62,791 nucleotides of DNA from Bacilli bacterium (GCA_022641095.1 JALCDB010000002.1:1-62791), one strand, 5' to 3'. Shown: positions 1 through 8,625, counted from the first letter of the stretch. A program made the numbers and translations. Notes: generated by a model from the letters alone, not told the origin.

Positions 1-4
1 ATGG

Positions 5-10
5 TATAAT
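5..10 (+). promoter_or_regulatory. -10 box of tRNA-Cys promoter
   Basis: A perfect TATAAT lies 10 bp upstream of the tRNA-Cys gene. The -35 element would fall outside the window. Confidence 0.6.
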
Positions 11-20
11 CCCTAACGCT

Positions 21-94
21 GCTTCCGTAGCCAAGCGGTAAGGCAGAGGACTGCAAATCCTTAACCGGCGGTTCGATTCCGCCCGGAAGCTCCA
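21..94 (+). tRNA. tRNA-Cys(GCA)
   Basis: Cloverleaf with acceptor GCTTCCG pairing CGGAAGC, anticodon GCA in the loop CTGCAAA, canonical TTCGATT T-loop, discriminator T and encoded CCA. Confidence 0.95.
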
Positions 95-166
95 AAAATA
101 TAGTTGCTACCTTTGGGGTGGTGAACTATAGTTGTGGGGCTATCGAATAGGTGGCTTCGACGTTGT

Positions 167-243
167 GCGCCAGTAGCTCAGCTGGATAGAGTATTAGACT
201 ACGAATCTAAGGGTCACGGGTTCGAATCCTGTCTGGCGCGCCA
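167..243 (+). tRNA. tRNA-Arg(ACG)
   Basis: Acceptor GCGCCAG pairs with CTGGCGC. Anticodon loop CTACGAA gives ACG (read as ICG after deamination, decoding CGU/CGC/CGA). Canonical T-loop TTCGAAT and encoded CCA. Confidence 0.95.
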
Positions 244-252
244 AAGGAAAGA

Positions 253-283
253 AGAGTCCCTTCTGCGAAGAGGGGATTTTTTT
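253..283 (+). terminator. terminator after tRNA-Arg
   Basis: GTCCC-TTC stem pairs imperfectly with GAA-GGGGA and is followed by a run of seven T, ten bases after the tRNA-Arg CCA. Confidence 0.7.
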
Positions 284-351
284 GTGCGTTCCCTTCGTTC
301 GTTAATGGTTTTTTTCTCAATGCTGGGGTGCTATGATTTCGTGCGGGCCAT

Positions 352-429
352 CGGGATGTAGCGTAGCTTGGTTATCGCGTCTGCTTTGGGAGCAGAAGAT
401 CGCGAGTTCGAATCTCGCCATCCCGACCA
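352..429 (+). tRNA. tRNA-Pro(TGG)
   Basis: Acceptor CGGGATG pairs with CATCCCG. Anticodon loop TTTGGGA gives TGG. Canonical TTCGAAT T-loop and encoded CCA. A TATGAT -10-like box lies about 14 bp upstream. Confidence 0.95.
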
Positions 430-440
430 AACGAAAACGA

Positions 441-469
441 AAAGCCTTGGATGATTCCAAGGCTTTTTT
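441..469 (+). terminator. terminator after tRNA-Pro
   Basis: Perfect GCCTTGG / CCAAGGC hairpin with a six-base loop followed by TTTTTT. Confidence 0.85.
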
Positions 470-526
470 CCTTCAAAACCGATATGGATGGCTTTTCGCG
501 TAGCAAGGCCATCGCGATTAAGGCGT

Positions 527-1171
527 CTATTCGCCGGTATACTCGACGCCGCTATAGTCGTCAGCCTCCAAACCGGGATGGATCGAAGGGTCCTCAAGGA
601 AACTCACAACGCCGTAACTGCCGATGCAAAAGGCCAGATAATCGGTTCGGTCGTTGCGGACGACTTGCCCGCGGACGAGATTGATCGCGTAACGGAGGTC
701 GGCGTTCACGCATTGATAGGCGAGGTAACGGATTTCGGCATCCGAGAGGTTACCATTGTGCGCGCGGAGGAAATCTTTCGTCGATTTGAGGAAAAGATCC
801 TCGCATTCCCCGGCCGTTTTGGGATCGAAATGGTCGCTTTGGAGATATTCGTAGATGTATTTTATGTAAGCCGGTTTGGCGATGGCTTTGGTGATTTTCC
901 TTTGGTAGTCCTCAAAGCTTTCCTTGCGCGCTTCCTTGCCGTAGTTTAGCGGAACGACCGGGCTCTCGGCGAACTCGTGGCAGCAGAAGATGAACGTTTG
1001 GTTGAAGAGGTTCGCCTTGGTGTGGAAGTGGACGTAGATAGCTGGCTCGCTGATGCCGATTTTGGCGGCCACCTCTTTGGTCGAGGCTCCTTCGATCCCG
1101 CGCTTGGCGGTCACTTTGATAAGCTGGGACTTGATTTCCCGTTTCGTTTGTTCTGCGCTACGACGTGCCAT
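527..1171 (-). CDS. TetR/AcrR-family transcriptional regulator
   Basis: A 214-residue protein with a typical TetR N-terminal helix-turn-helix at about residues 12-55 (GASTKEVAAKIGISEPAIY is the recognition region) and an all-helical C-terminal ligand or dimerisation domain that I cannot assign to a ligand. It is transcribed toward the tRNA-Pro terminator with no same-strand partner, so the target genes are unknown. An interrupted palindrome, TACCT-N7-AGGTA, lies 7 bp upstream of the ATG and just downstream of a TAGAAT -10-like box, which is where an autoregulatory operator would be expected. Family assignment is secure; the ligand and regulon are not visible. Confidence 0.9.
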   Translation of the reverse strand: MARRSAEQTKREIKSQLIKVTAKRGIEGASTKEVAAKIGISEPAIYVHFHTKANLFNQTFIFCCHEFAESPVVPLNYGKEARKESFEDYQRKITKAIAKPAYIKYIYEYLQSDHFDPKTAGECEDLFLKSTKDFLRAHNGNLSDAEIRYLAYQCVNADLRYAINLVRGQVVRNDRTDYLAFCIGSYGVVSFLEDPSIHPGLEADDYSGVEYTGE

Positions 1172-1177
1172 ATTAAT

Positions 1178-1194
1178 TACCTGTTACTAAGGTA
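1178..1194. promoter_or_regulatory. candidate operator of the TetR gene
   Basis: Inverted repeat TACCT-7 bp-AGGTA sits between the minus-strand -10 box (TAGAAT, about 1194-1199) and the TetR start at 1171. Position and symmetry fit autorepression; binding is inferred. Confidence 0.5.
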
Positions 1195-1359
1195 TTCTAT
1201 TACAAAACGTTGCCAAGAAGTGACGTTTTTTATTTTTGGGGCTTTATTTCGGCGAAAATTCGGCGCCGTTGCCTTGAAAACGGCCTCCGAAACCCTTTTC
1301 CCTTTTCAAAAAGAGGGCCGTTTTCCCAAAGCGTCTCGCGCGGAGGCGGGGCGGGGCTT

Positions 1360-1365
1360 TATAAT
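1360..1365 (+). promoter_or_regulatory. -10 box of a leaderless promoter
   Basis: A perfect TATAAT ends exactly six bases before the ATG at 1372. Transcription would start at or within a base of the A of the start codon, leaving no room for a Shine-Dalgarno sequence. This spacing also rules out the longer upstream reading frame. Confidence 0.65.
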
Positions 1366-1371
1366 ACGGGC

Positions 1372-2244
1372 ATGAACAAGGCCGATCTCTACCGGGAACG
1401 CCAGTTGGAGGAATCGATCCCCCACTTGGAAGCCAGGCGCCGCCATTACCGGCGCCACGTGGTTTTTTGGCTCGTCGCCGAGGGCCTTCTTTCGGCTTTG
1501 GCCATCGCGCTGATCGCCATAGGCGCCCTTCAAGGGGAACCTGCGTTTTTCGCCCCTTCGATTTCCGCCTTCGTTCTCATCACCCCCCTTTTTGTCCTCG
1601 CGGCGCATTTGGCGGGTCATCGTTACCATCGCTTTTTCGCCCAGGATGTCGCGACCCTTTTCGCCACCGGCTTCTACGATCGCTACGAGGCCGACGTCTC
1701 GCGCGACCTCGGCGACGAGCCACGGAACATGATCGGCGCGCCCCATAAGCGCCTTCGCCCCGCGTTCGCCTCTTTTTACAAGGGCTGCTATCATGGCGTC
1801 AAATTCAAAACTTTCGCCTTTAAATCGGGCAAAGGGAAAGAAGGCCGCTATTTCGTTTTCGAGCTCAATGCCCCACTTGAAGGCGACGTTCTTCTTAAGG
1901 GGCGTGGCGGCCTTCCCTTTTTCGCGGGCGTCAACCTTCCGTTAGCGATTCCGACCCCTGATGACGAATTCCTTAAAACGCATTCCCTCACGGGTAGCGA
2001 TCCCGAGAAGGGGCTGAGGAGTTTTGGCCCTCTCGTGAGCAAAGGGCTCGCCTCGCTTGAAAGGAGTTGCGGCGGCCTTTTCTCCCTCTATTATCATGAG
2101 AGGAAGGCCATCGTTTATCTCGACGGCTACCAAAGCGCCTACAAACCCTCGGTCAATAGGGAAGTCACCATGGAAGTCCTCGAGGCCTATGGGAGGGAGG
2201 TTACCTTGGCCGGGCGCCTGTCCCGAACCCTTGGGCTCCATTGA
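1372..2244 (+). CDS. DUF3137-like membrane protein
   Basis: A 290-residue protein. The N-terminal 25 residues are charged and cytoplasmic, followed by two transmembrane helices (about 30-52 and 58-80) and a large soluble domain. The arrangement, two adjacent helices then a mixed alpha/beta domain ending in a YHERKAIVYLDG-like strand region, resembles DUF3137 proteins, whose function is unknown. I chose the ATG at 1372 because the only good promoter (TATAAT at 1360) lies six bases upstream, making upstream in-frame starts untranscribed. It is followed 54 bp later by another small membrane protein with its own ribosome site; the two may be cotranscribed. Confidence 0.75.
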   Translation: MNKADLYRERQLEESIPHLEARRRHYRRHVVFWLVAEGLLSALAIALIAIGALQGEPAFFAPSISAFVLITPLFVLAAHLAGHRYHRFFAQDVATLFATGFYDRYEADVSRDLGDEPRNMIGAPHKRLRPAFASFYKGCYHGVKFKTFAFKSGKGKEGRYFVFELNAPLEGDVLLKGRGGLPFFAGVNLPLAIPTPDDEFLKTHSLTGSDPEKGLRSFGPLVSKGLASLERSCGGLFSLYYHERKAIVYLDGYQSAYKPSVNREVTMEVLEAYGREVTLAGRLSRTLGLH

Positions 2245-2298
2245 TTTAGCCGCCAAGGCGCGGTTTGTGGCATACTATCAAAAAGGAGATAAGCGAGC

Positions 2299-2613
2299 AT
2301 GAGCGAGCCAACGAAGCAAAACGAGGAAGCCCTTTACGTCCACGCGGAACGGGAAGCGCCTTTTCCTCGCGAGATGGCCTGCCTTTCCTCGTTTATGTTC
2401 TGCGGGATCGCCGCCATCGTCTCGACCATCCTCTACAGTTGGTACTCGATCCTTGAGGACCATGCGGTCAGCCTCGTTCCGGACGATACGAGCTATCTTA
2501 CCCAAATAACGGTTTGGAAAGCGTTCGCGATCGTCTTCATCGCGCTGACGCTTCTATCCTTCGCCTGCGGGCTTTTTTTCCGCTTCTACAAAAGAAAGCC
2601 GATCTCCAAATAG
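2299..2613 (+). CDS. small two-helix membrane protein, unknown function
   Basis: A 104-residue protein with a hydrophilic N-terminus (about 1-26), a first transmembrane helix at about 30-48, a short external loop rich in D and S, and a second helix at about 74-95 ending in a positively charged RFYKRKP tail. A strong AGGAG ribosome site lies about ten bases upstream of the ATG. No family recognised. It sits directly downstream of the DUF3137-like gene on the same strand. The 240 bp that follow hold only a weak hairpin and the tRNA-Arg promoter region. Confidence 0.75.
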   Translation: MSEPTKQNEEALYVHAEREAPFPREMACLSSFMFCGIAAIVSTILYSWYSILEDHAVSLVPDDTSYLTQITVWKAFAIVFIALTLLSFACGLFFRFYKRKPISK

Positions 2614-2852
2614 GCGGTGCGGTTGGTTGAGAAGCTCCCGCGCGGAGACTTTTTTCATCGGTTGGCGTTGGGCTTTAGGGGTCCGGATATGGAACGCCTG
2701 CGGTGAGATAGGGGAGCCGCGTTAGGAAGAAAAGAAGAGGCCCGCTCGCGTTTAAAAAAGCGAAGGAGTGATTCCCATAGGGTCAGCGTCCGAACTCGTG
2801 GTTCCGTAAAAGGGGGATTAATTTCCCGGCGATTGGTTTATAGTATTGCTAC

Positions 2853-2929
2853 GCCCCAATAGCGCAACTGGATAGAGTATCAGACTTCGAATCTGAGGGT
2901 TGCGGGTTCGACTCCTGCTTGGGGCGCCA
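2853..2929 (+). tRNA. tRNA-Arg(TCG)
   Basis: Acceptor GCCCCAA pairs with TTGGGGC. Anticodon loop CTTCGAA gives TCG, dedicated to CGA-type codons. Canonical TTCGACT T-loop and encoded CCA. A TATAGT -10 box lies at 2839-2844. Confidence 0.95.
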
Positions 2930-3169
2930 TATATATGCAAAGCGGCGGCGTTCGGCGTTGCCGCCTTTCCTTTTGTCTAAGTCAACGCGGTTTTGCGGAA
3001 GGAGGCCTTGGCCAATCGCTAGCGTTTCAGCGGGCGGCCCGGTTGGCGATTCGGCCTTTTTGATCCCCACGATCGCCCAATCGGCCAAGGGGCCGAAAAA
3101 CTTGATAGGCCCAAAAAAGTTGGTTATCGGGAAGCGGTTGAAAGATAATAATCAAGCAAGGAAGCCAAC

Positions 3170-3625
3170 ATGGATTTTGAGAAGGAACTGAAAAGATTTC
3201 TGAGCGATTATGGAAAAGGAAGGGCGATGGTCCTATCCTCATCGGACGGTTCGGTTGTCTCGTCGCGCATGGTCAGCGTCATTCGGATGGGCGGCCGTTT
3301 TTGGTTTCAAACGGATAAGCGCTTCAAAAAGTATAGGCAGATCCAATCCAATGGGAACGTTTCATTGTGCATCGATGGCATTTCCATCGAGGGAACGGCC
3401 ATAGAGGCAAAGGAGACAAGGCTCGTCAAATCGTTTTTAAATTCATACAAAGCGGTATACCCCGGGTCTTTTGAGAAATACTCCAATCTAGACAATGAGG
3501 TGTTTTTTGAGGTCGTCCCATCAAGGATTTACGTATGGAAATACATAAAGGGAAGGGCCTACATCGAACTTTACGATCTTCAGAATTCCGTTTTCTCGCT
3601 GAACGAGTATCAAACCGACAGGTAA
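3170..3625 (+). CDS. pyridoxamine 5'-phosphate oxidase-like (FMN split-barrel) protein
   Basis: A 151-residue protein with the FMN-binding split-barrel pattern of PPOX-like proteins: an N-terminal helix, strands around residues 20-60 (SSRMVSVIRMGGRFWFQTDK), the turn KYRQIQSNGNVSLCI typical of the cofactor-lining region, and a C-terminal strand (FFEVVPSRIYVWKYI). Such proteins bind FMN, F420 or heme and often reduce small molecules; the substrate cannot be read here. An AAGGAAG-like ribosome site and a GATAATAAT -10-like element precede the ATG. Stands alone between a tRNA and the DUF3795-like gene. Confidence 0.8.
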   Translation: MDFEKELKRFLSDYGKGRAMVLSSSDGSVVSSRMVSVIRMGGRFWFQTDKRFKKYRQIQSNGNVSLCIDGISIEGTAIEAKETRLVKSFLNSYKAVYPGSFEKYSNLDNEVFFEVVPSRIYVWKYIKGRAYIELYDLQNSVFSLNEYQTDR

Positions 3626-3712
3626 ATTCAAAACCGTTCTTTGGCACGACGAAAACCAAACTTCACCCCCCTGGGAGGCCTTTCGTGTTTTTCAAACCGC
3701 TTCATCAAATCG

Positions 3713-3718
3713 TATAAT
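3713..3718 (+). promoter_or_regulatory. -10 box upstream of the DUF3795-like gene
   Basis: TATAAT about 45 bp upstream of the ATG at 3764. Transcription from here would begin near 3725, so an in-frame start at 3641 is unlikely to be used. Confidence 0.5.
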
Positions 3719-3763
3719 GGGAAAAACGACGAGGACAGGCAAAAGGAAAAGGCGGAAAAGAAA

Positions 3764-4648
3764 ATGAAGTACGAAACCATACGGAAGAAGGCGTTCGCGG
3801 TCATCGGGAAAGAAGGATCCACCGAGGATGGAGAAGGCTTTATCCCGAGACTCTACGAAGCCGCCGAGAAAGGCTTTGGCGCGATCAAATCCTTCGTGAG
3901 GCGCGGCGAGGATGGGCTGCCCGAGGGGATGTATGGACTCATGAGCGATTTCTCCCGTTCCTATAAACCGTGGGAGGATCATTTCTCGAAGGGGCTTTAT
4001 CTGGCTGGCTACGAGACGAACGGGCCCGTGAGAAACGTTCCTGAGGGTTGGGCGGTTTGGAACGTCAAGGAGCAAGATTATATATTCGTAAGACTGGAAA
4101 AGGGCGACAAGTACGAAAAGGTCTTCAACGACTTCATCGATTATTACATTCCGCTGGAAATGAAAACCCTAAGCGGGGCCGTTTTCGATTATTCCTTGGC
4201 TAATAGAGGCGAGCGGTGCCTTCTTTTCCCGGTTAAGGAAGCCCATTACAAGAAACTGGACGATCCTTCGAAAGCCCACCTTGCCCGGTGCGGCCTTCTC
4301 TGTTCCTATTGCTTTTTCTCCGCGTGCCCCGGTTGCGAAGAAGGCGATTGTCGATGCGCGTATGGCTATTGGTGCCCCGATCATGTGTGCCTGAACGTGA
4401 GATGCGCGAAGGAGAAGGGTTTGGCTGGTTGCTATGCGTGCCCCGAGCTTGAAGGCTGCAAGTTCGGTCTTTATGCCACGGAGAACAAATCGGCCAAGGG
4501 ATCAGCCCTTTTCGTCAAAAAGCATGGGAAAGAGGACCTCGTCAAGGCAGTCGAGGGAATGGTGGACGCCGGGCTCAACTGGAATAAGGCCGTCGAGGCG
4601 TGCCAGGATTTCCGCGAAGCCTGCTCTTTGCTGGAAAAATACCGTTAG
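3764..4648 (+). CDS. GyrI-like effector-binding domain plus DUF3795 cysteine-rich protein
   Basis: A 294-residue protein in two parts. Residues about 1-165 look like a GyrI/AraC-type small-molecule binding fold (alternating strands and a WAVWNVKEQDYIFV segment). The C-terminal part, beginning around residue 175, is a DUF3795-type cysteine cluster: CGLLCSYC, then CPGC, further paired cysteines and CYACPELEGC, which could bind zinc or an iron-sulfur cluster. The fusion suggests sensing, but no partner is evident. I chose the ATG at 3764 because the TATAAT at 3713 makes the longer frame improbable. It converges with the DUF308 gene across a shared terminator. Confidence 0.7.
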   Translation: MKYETIRKKAFAVIGKEGSTEDGEGFIPRLYEAAEKGFGAIKSFVRRGEDGLPEGMYGLMSDFSRSYKPWEDHFSKGLYLAGYETNGPVRNVPEGWAVWNVKEQDYIFVRLEKGDKYEKVFNDFIDYYIPLEMKTLSGAVFDYSLANRGERCLLFPVKEAHYKKLDDPSKAHLARCGLLCSYCFFSACPGCEEGDCRCAYGYWCPDHVCLNVRCAKEKGLAGCYACPELEGCKFGLYATENKSAKGSALFVKKHGKEDLVKAVEGMVDAGLNWNKAVEACQDFREACSLLEKYR

Positions 4649-4673
4649 TTTGGCCTCGCCGCTTCCAAAAAGG

Positions 4674-4701
4674 CCGATTCCACGGAAACGGAATGGTTTT
4701 T
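4674..4701 (+). terminator. terminator after the DUF3795-like gene
   Basis: CC-ATTCC pairs with GGAAT-GG around one bulged base, followed by TTTTT. It lies between two convergent genes. Confidence 0.5.
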
Positions 4702-4721
4702 GAGGCGTCCGCGAAAGCGAT

Positions 4722-5309
4722 CTATTGTTCGCTCACGACGTCGTGATCGCCGCGTTTCCTCTTTTTCCAACGCGGGGAGCGGTTGAAGGCTAGGATGAGA
4801 ATCAGTTCGATGATGCCCTCCAAAAGCAAAGAAGCGCCGACGAAGGTGGTGACGAGACGGAAGGAATCGCCCCCCATGACGTCAACCGCGAACACCGCTA
4901 TGCCCCCGATGAGGAAAAGGATACCGGCGACGAGATCGACCCACCAGTCCCTGCATTTCAGATCTTTGAGCGCGATTGAGTAGTTTATTTCGCGAACCCC
5001 GGAGTAGATGAGGTAAATCGCCGCGGCTATCGCTATGAGGTAAAGGTAAATCCCGGGGTCGGCGACGATCCAAGAGCCGAGGGCCACCAAAACGATGGCG
5101 GGCACGATAAGGAACGGGTCGAAGAGGCCAAACGAGAAAACGGCGACGAGGCCATAGAGGCAGCCTATCGCGATGAGAACGCTTCCGGAGGCGATGGCAA
5201 AGACATTCGCGGCGAGGCGATAGAAGCAAATCGCAAGGATTCCGACGACGATGAGAACGATGGCGTTCGCGATACCCCTCGCGCGTTCGTTCTTAATGAT
5301 TTTACCCAT
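4722..5309 (-). CDS. HdeD/DUF308-family membrane protein
   Basis: A 195-residue, almost wholly hydrophobic protein with six predicted transmembrane helices arranged as hairpins with short polar turns, and a basic C-terminal tail (SPRWKKRKRGD). This is the plan of the HdeD/DUF308 family, implicated in acid tolerance in enterobacteria but of unknown role elsewhere. The start at 5309 (MGKIIKNERA) is chosen because an AGGAAAAC ribosome site lies just upstream; earlier in-frame methionines lack one. It diverges from the rnf operon. Confidence 0.75.
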   Translation of the reverse strand: MGKIIKNERARGIANAIVLIVVGILAICFYRLAANVFAIASGSVLIAIGCLYGLVAVFSFGLFDPFLIVPAIVLVALGSWIVADPGIYLYLIAIAAAIYLIYSGVREINYSIALKDLKCRDWWVDLVAGILFLIGGIAVFAVDVMGGDSFRLVTTFVGASLLLEGIIELILILAFNRSPRWKKRKRGDHDVVSEQ

Positions 5310-5542
5310 GGTGTTTTCCTGTTTTCCTTCTCTACTATTGATAGCAGGATTTCGTAGGTTTTCCAACCCTGCCGCTCTCTTTGGCGCGATATTCGGCCCC
5401 TATTAAGGCGCTTGGCTCCTAAAAGTATAAAAATACCGCTTGATTATCGATTTACCGAAATAGTCACACCTCATCAAAACTTTTCGGCCTTTGTGGCCGT
5501 TTTGGCTGACTTTTCCTGTCTTTTAAACCCGAGTCGGTTGGT

Positions 5543-5548
5543 TATAAT
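5543..5548 (+). promoter_or_regulatory. -10 box of the rnf operon
   Basis: TATAAT 49 bp upstream of the rnfC start. No convincing -35 is visible at 17 bp. The roughly 45-base leader lacks a strong Shine-Dalgarno sequence. Confidence 0.5.
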
Positions 5549-5597
5549 AGTCCCCGTAGGCGTTTCACGCGCACCTGTTGGGACGCAAAGTGGGTTT

Positions 5598-6908
5598 ATG
5601 ATTGCAAAAGCGAGACATATCGAAGACACCAAGCGGCTTTTGGGGTTGCTGCCGACTATCATGGTCGCTCCCCCGGAGTATCTTTTCATCGCCACGAACA
5701 ATACCCGTTGCTTTAGTTACGACCTTTTCGTCAAACCGGGTGACCACGTGAGCTGCTGCCAGATGATCGGCATGCGCCACGGGCCGTTCTTCGAGCAGCC
5801 GATCCATTCGACCTGCTCCGGCGTTTATGAGGGCCTTGAGACCCATTATCACCGTTCGGGGAAGCTGATTCCCTTCATCAAACTGCACAACGATTTCAAG
5901 GATGATTTAGACCCCATGGTCAAGGAGCGGAGCGACGGGGAGGTTTCCAAACTAACGAAAGCCGACGTCACCGAAATCCTTAAAAACTGCGCCTCGGTCG
6001 GCTTGGGCGGGAGTTCGTTCCCGACCTATATCAAAATGCAGACCGACAAGCCGATAAAGACCATCCTCGTCAACGGCATCGAATGCGAGCCCTACATCAC
6101 CGCCGACCATCGCCTCATGATCGAGGAGAGCGGCTATCTCATTAAGGGCATCAAAATCCTTCAGCGGGTTTTCCATTGCCATGACGCCCGCATATGCGTC
6201 AAAGCCAAATACCACGATCTTCGCAAACTCTACGAAGCCCTTCTTTCCCGCGAGGAGGGAAGCGGCATAACTCTATCCGTCGTCGGCAATTTCTATCCCC
6301 AGGGCTGGGAAGTCGCGATGATCAAATCGGCGACCGGGGTCAAAGTGCCGCATGGTCACCTTCCGAGCGAATACGGCATCGTCGACTTCAACGTCTCGAC
6401 CGTGGCCGGAATCTACGAGAACGTCAAATTCAACAAACCGGTCATAGAGCGGAACATCTCCGTCACGGGGGACGGGGTCAAGGAGCCGGGCAATTTCCGG
6501 ATCCGCGTCGGAACGCCGATCAAATCCCTGATCGAGGCTTGCGAAGGCTACAAGGATCCCTCCAAGCCCAAAACATTCATCTTGGGAGGTCCGATGATGG
6601 GCGCCTCCTTGCCAAGCGACGACTGCATCGTCACCAAAACCGTCACCTCGATCCTCGTTTTCAACAAAGAGGAATATCGGGAAGAGCCTTGCATCCGTTG
6701 CGGGAGTTGCGTGCTCTCGTGCCCCGAGCGGCTTCAGCCCGTCATGATCATGAACGCCATGAAAGCCGTTCCGATCGATCGGGAACGCGTCAAGGCCCTC
6801 AATCCGCTCAATTGCATCGAGTGCGGGCTTTGCACCTATTGCTGCACCTCGAGGATTCCGGTCCTCGATTACGTTAAGCGGGCCAAGCTCGTCGCGAGGA
6901 TGAAATAG
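5598..6908 (+). CDS. rnfC: Rnf complex subunit RnfC
   Basis: A 436-residue cytoplasmic subunit of the Rnf ferredoxin:NAD+ oxidoreductase that carries the NAD(H) site. GLGGSSFPTYIKM matches the NADH/FMN-binding loop of RnfC/NuoF, and VNGIECEPYITADHRLM is the adjoining conserved block. Two iron-sulfur motifs lie near the C-terminus: CIRCGSCVLSCP and CIECGLCTYCC; the second has an extra cysteine and lacks the usual proline. The start at 5598 sits downstream of the TATAAT at 5543 and gives a normal length. First gene of a tight operon; rnfD begins five bases after its stop codon. Confidence 0.95.
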   Translation: MIAKARHIEDTKRLLGLLPTIMVAPPEYLFIATNNTRCFSYDLFVKPGDHVSCCQMIGMRHGPFFEQPIHSTCSGVYEGLETHYHRSGKLIPFIKLHNDFKDDLDPMVKERSDGEVSKLTKADVTEILKNCASVGLGGSSFPTYIKMQTDKPIKTILVNGIECEPYITADHRLMIEESGYLIKGIKILQRVFHCHDARICVKAKYHDLRKLYEALLSREEGSGITLSVVGNFYPQGWEVAMIKSATGVKVPHGHLPSEYGIVDFNVSTVAGIYENVKFNKPVIERNISVTGDGVKEPGNFRIRVGTPIKSLIEACEGYKDPSKPKTFILGGPMMGASLPSDDCIVTKTVTSILVFNKEEYREEPCIRCGSCVLSCPERLQPVMIMNAMKAVPIDRERVKALNPLNCIECGLCTYCCTSRIPVLDYVKRAKLVARMK

Positions 6909-6912
6909 GATT

Positions 6913-8079
6913 ATGGTCATCGTCAAGGAAAATTCGCCCCATCTGCGGCGGAAAGCCACTTTGTGGCAAATGCTGCTCGACGTCCTGATCGCCCTTTCCC
7001 CGACCGTCGTTTTCGCGCTTGTCGAATACACGTGGCGCGCGGCGGTCAATATCCTTCTCTCGGTTTCCGTCATGGTCGCCGCGGAAGCGGTGGCCGTCCT
7101 CATCAAGAACTGGGGGCCTCGGGACGGCGCCAAGCATTCCCTCAAGGAGAAGCTCGCCTTCGCCCTTAAAGGCTATTCCATCAACAATTTCTTAGCCCCG
7201 TGCGTTTCGGGCCTTATCTTCGCGCTGATCCTTCCGGCTAGGGAAACCAACCCGGCCGGCTTCATCTATTTCGTCATCGTCGTCGGCGCCCTCTTCGGCA
7301 TTGTGATCGGCAAACTCGTTTTCGGCGGCACGGGTTACAACATCTTCAACCCGGCCGCGGTGGGCCTCATCTTCGTCAAGCTTTGCTTCCAAAGCAGTTT
7401 CTCGGGGGCGTGGTACATCGGGGCCTATGACAGCGTCTCCGCCGGCGGCACGATTCTGCACGTCTCCTCGAATTTCGAAACGGTTTTCTCTTCGGGCTAC
7501 AATTTCTCCGACATGTTCCTCGGCCTTATTCCCGGAACGATGGGCGAAACGTGCAAACTCGCCATTTTGCTCGGTTTGGCTTATCTTCTCATCCGGCGCG
7601 AGATCGACTGGCGCGTCGTCGTCGGTTTTTTGGGAACTTTCCTCTTTATGCTGTCTTTGGGCGGACTCGTTCCGCTTCTCAAGGGCGTTGAGGGTTTTGA
7701 TTTTGGCTCTTTCATCCTGACTCAGCTTCTGTCGGGAGGCGTCCTCTTTGGGGTGACGTTCATGCTCACCGACCCCGTGACGATGCCGATCACGAGCCCC
7801 TCCCGTCTTCTTTATGGCATGATCGCCGCGGTGTGCGTGGTCTTCATCCGCATGTTCGGGGGTTACGCCGAAGGCATGGCTTTCTCAATCCTTATCGTCA
7901 ACATGATCGCCCCGGTCCTCGACCACTACAAATGGAGCCAAAGCCGCTTCACCCTCAAGAATGTTCTGCCTCTTGCGATCGTTCCTGTCGTCTTCACGGC
8001 CATTTTGGTTTGGGCTCTCGCCGACCGCCTGCCTCTAGCAAGCTCTTTCGCCTCGTTTGAAGGAGGTTTCGTTTTATGA
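6913..8079 (+). CDS. rnfD: Rnf complex subunit RnfD
   Basis: A 388-residue integral membrane subunit with about nine or ten helices. The family signature MLTDPVTMPITSPSRLLYG lies near residues 280-300. RnfD normally carries a covalent FMN on a threonine in an SGAT-like motif; here the matching loop reads SVSAGGTIL, keeping the threonine but changing the glycine-alanine context. With RnfG it forms the electron path across the membrane linked to Na+ or H+ transport. It overlaps rnfG by four bases (ATGA), so translation is probably coupled. Confidence 0.95.
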   Translation: MVIVKENSPHLRRKATLWQMLLDVLIALSPTVVFALVEYTWRAAVNILLSVSVMVAAEAVAVLIKNWGPRDGAKHSLKEKLAFALKGYSINNFLAPCVSGLIFALILPARETNPAGFIYFVIVVGALFGIVIGKLVFGGTGYNIFNPAAVGLIFVKLCFQSSFSGAWYIGAYDSVSAGGTILHVSSNFETVFSSGYNFSDMFLGLIPGTMGETCKLAILLGLAYLLIRREIDWRVVVGFLGTFLFMLSLGGLVPLLKGVEGFDFGSFILTQLLSGGVLFGVTFMLTDPVTMPITSPSRLLYGMIAAVCVVFIRMFGGYAEGMAFSILIVNMIAPVLDHYKWSQSRFTLKNVLPLAIVPVVFTAILVWALADRLPLASSFASFEGGFVL

Positions 8080-8624
8080 GCCCGTCAACGAGGAAATACC
8101 TTAAAGTCGGGGTTATCCTGTGCGCCATCGGGGCTTCGAGCGCCGCCCTCATCACGTGCGTGAACGTGTTTACGGCCCCCGCCATCGCCGCCCATGAGGC
8201 CGAAAAGAAGGAAGCGGGCCTCAAGGTCGTCTACGAGGCGACCGACCATTACGATGCCGACGTGGCCGTCTCCGGCGAATACGTGAGCGCCTACAACGTC
8301 TGCTACGACGCCGATGGGGACGAGCTTGGCTACGTGTTCACGGCCTCAGGGGCCTCGGGCGTCGTCAAGACCACCAAGATTCTGGTCGGGGTTTCCGGAG
8401 AGGCTGCCGCGCCCGTTTTGGGCAAAGTGTATTTCATCACGAACGGCGCCACGGGCGCCTATGGGATCAAAGTCGAGAACAATTACGTCGACCCTTATAA
8501 CAACGATCCGAGCGAAACGGCTCTCGGGAACGTGACATGCGGGGCCACCGTGGCGGCCACGCTTATCAGGTCCATGGTCCTGGAAGCCAAGTCGAGTTAC
8601 CTCAGCGCGAAAGGGGGGGCTTGA
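8076..8624 (+). CDS. rnfG: Rnf complex subunit RnfG
   Basis: A 182-residue subunit with one N-terminal transmembrane helix (about 11-33) and an extracellular FMN-binding domain. The covalent-FMN motif is near the C-terminus: the usual D-x-x-S/T-G-A-T-x-S/T reads NVTCGATVA, retaining the acceptor threonine but with cysteine before GAT and alanine where serine or threonine is expected. RnfG needs an ApbE flavin transferase, which is not encoded in this window. Its start overlaps the rnfD stop and its stop is one base from rnfE. Confidence 0.92.
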   Translation: MSPSTRKYLKVGVILCAIGASSAALITCVNVFTAPAIAAHEAEKKEAGLKVVYEATDHYDADVAVSGEYVSAYNVCYDADGDELGYVFTASGASGVVKTTKILVGVSGEAAAPVLGKVYFITNGATGAYGIKVENNYVDPYNNDPSETALGNVTCGATVAATLIRSMVLEAKSSYLSAKGGA

Positions 8625-8625
8625 T

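Noticed and set aside
5578-5597. GGGACGCAAAG upstream of rnfC looks like part of a c-di-GMP aptamer
   Set aside because: Neither the GGCAAACC segment, the GNRA-capped stem, nor the closing GGTAGC-type strand is present; the match is a single short word.
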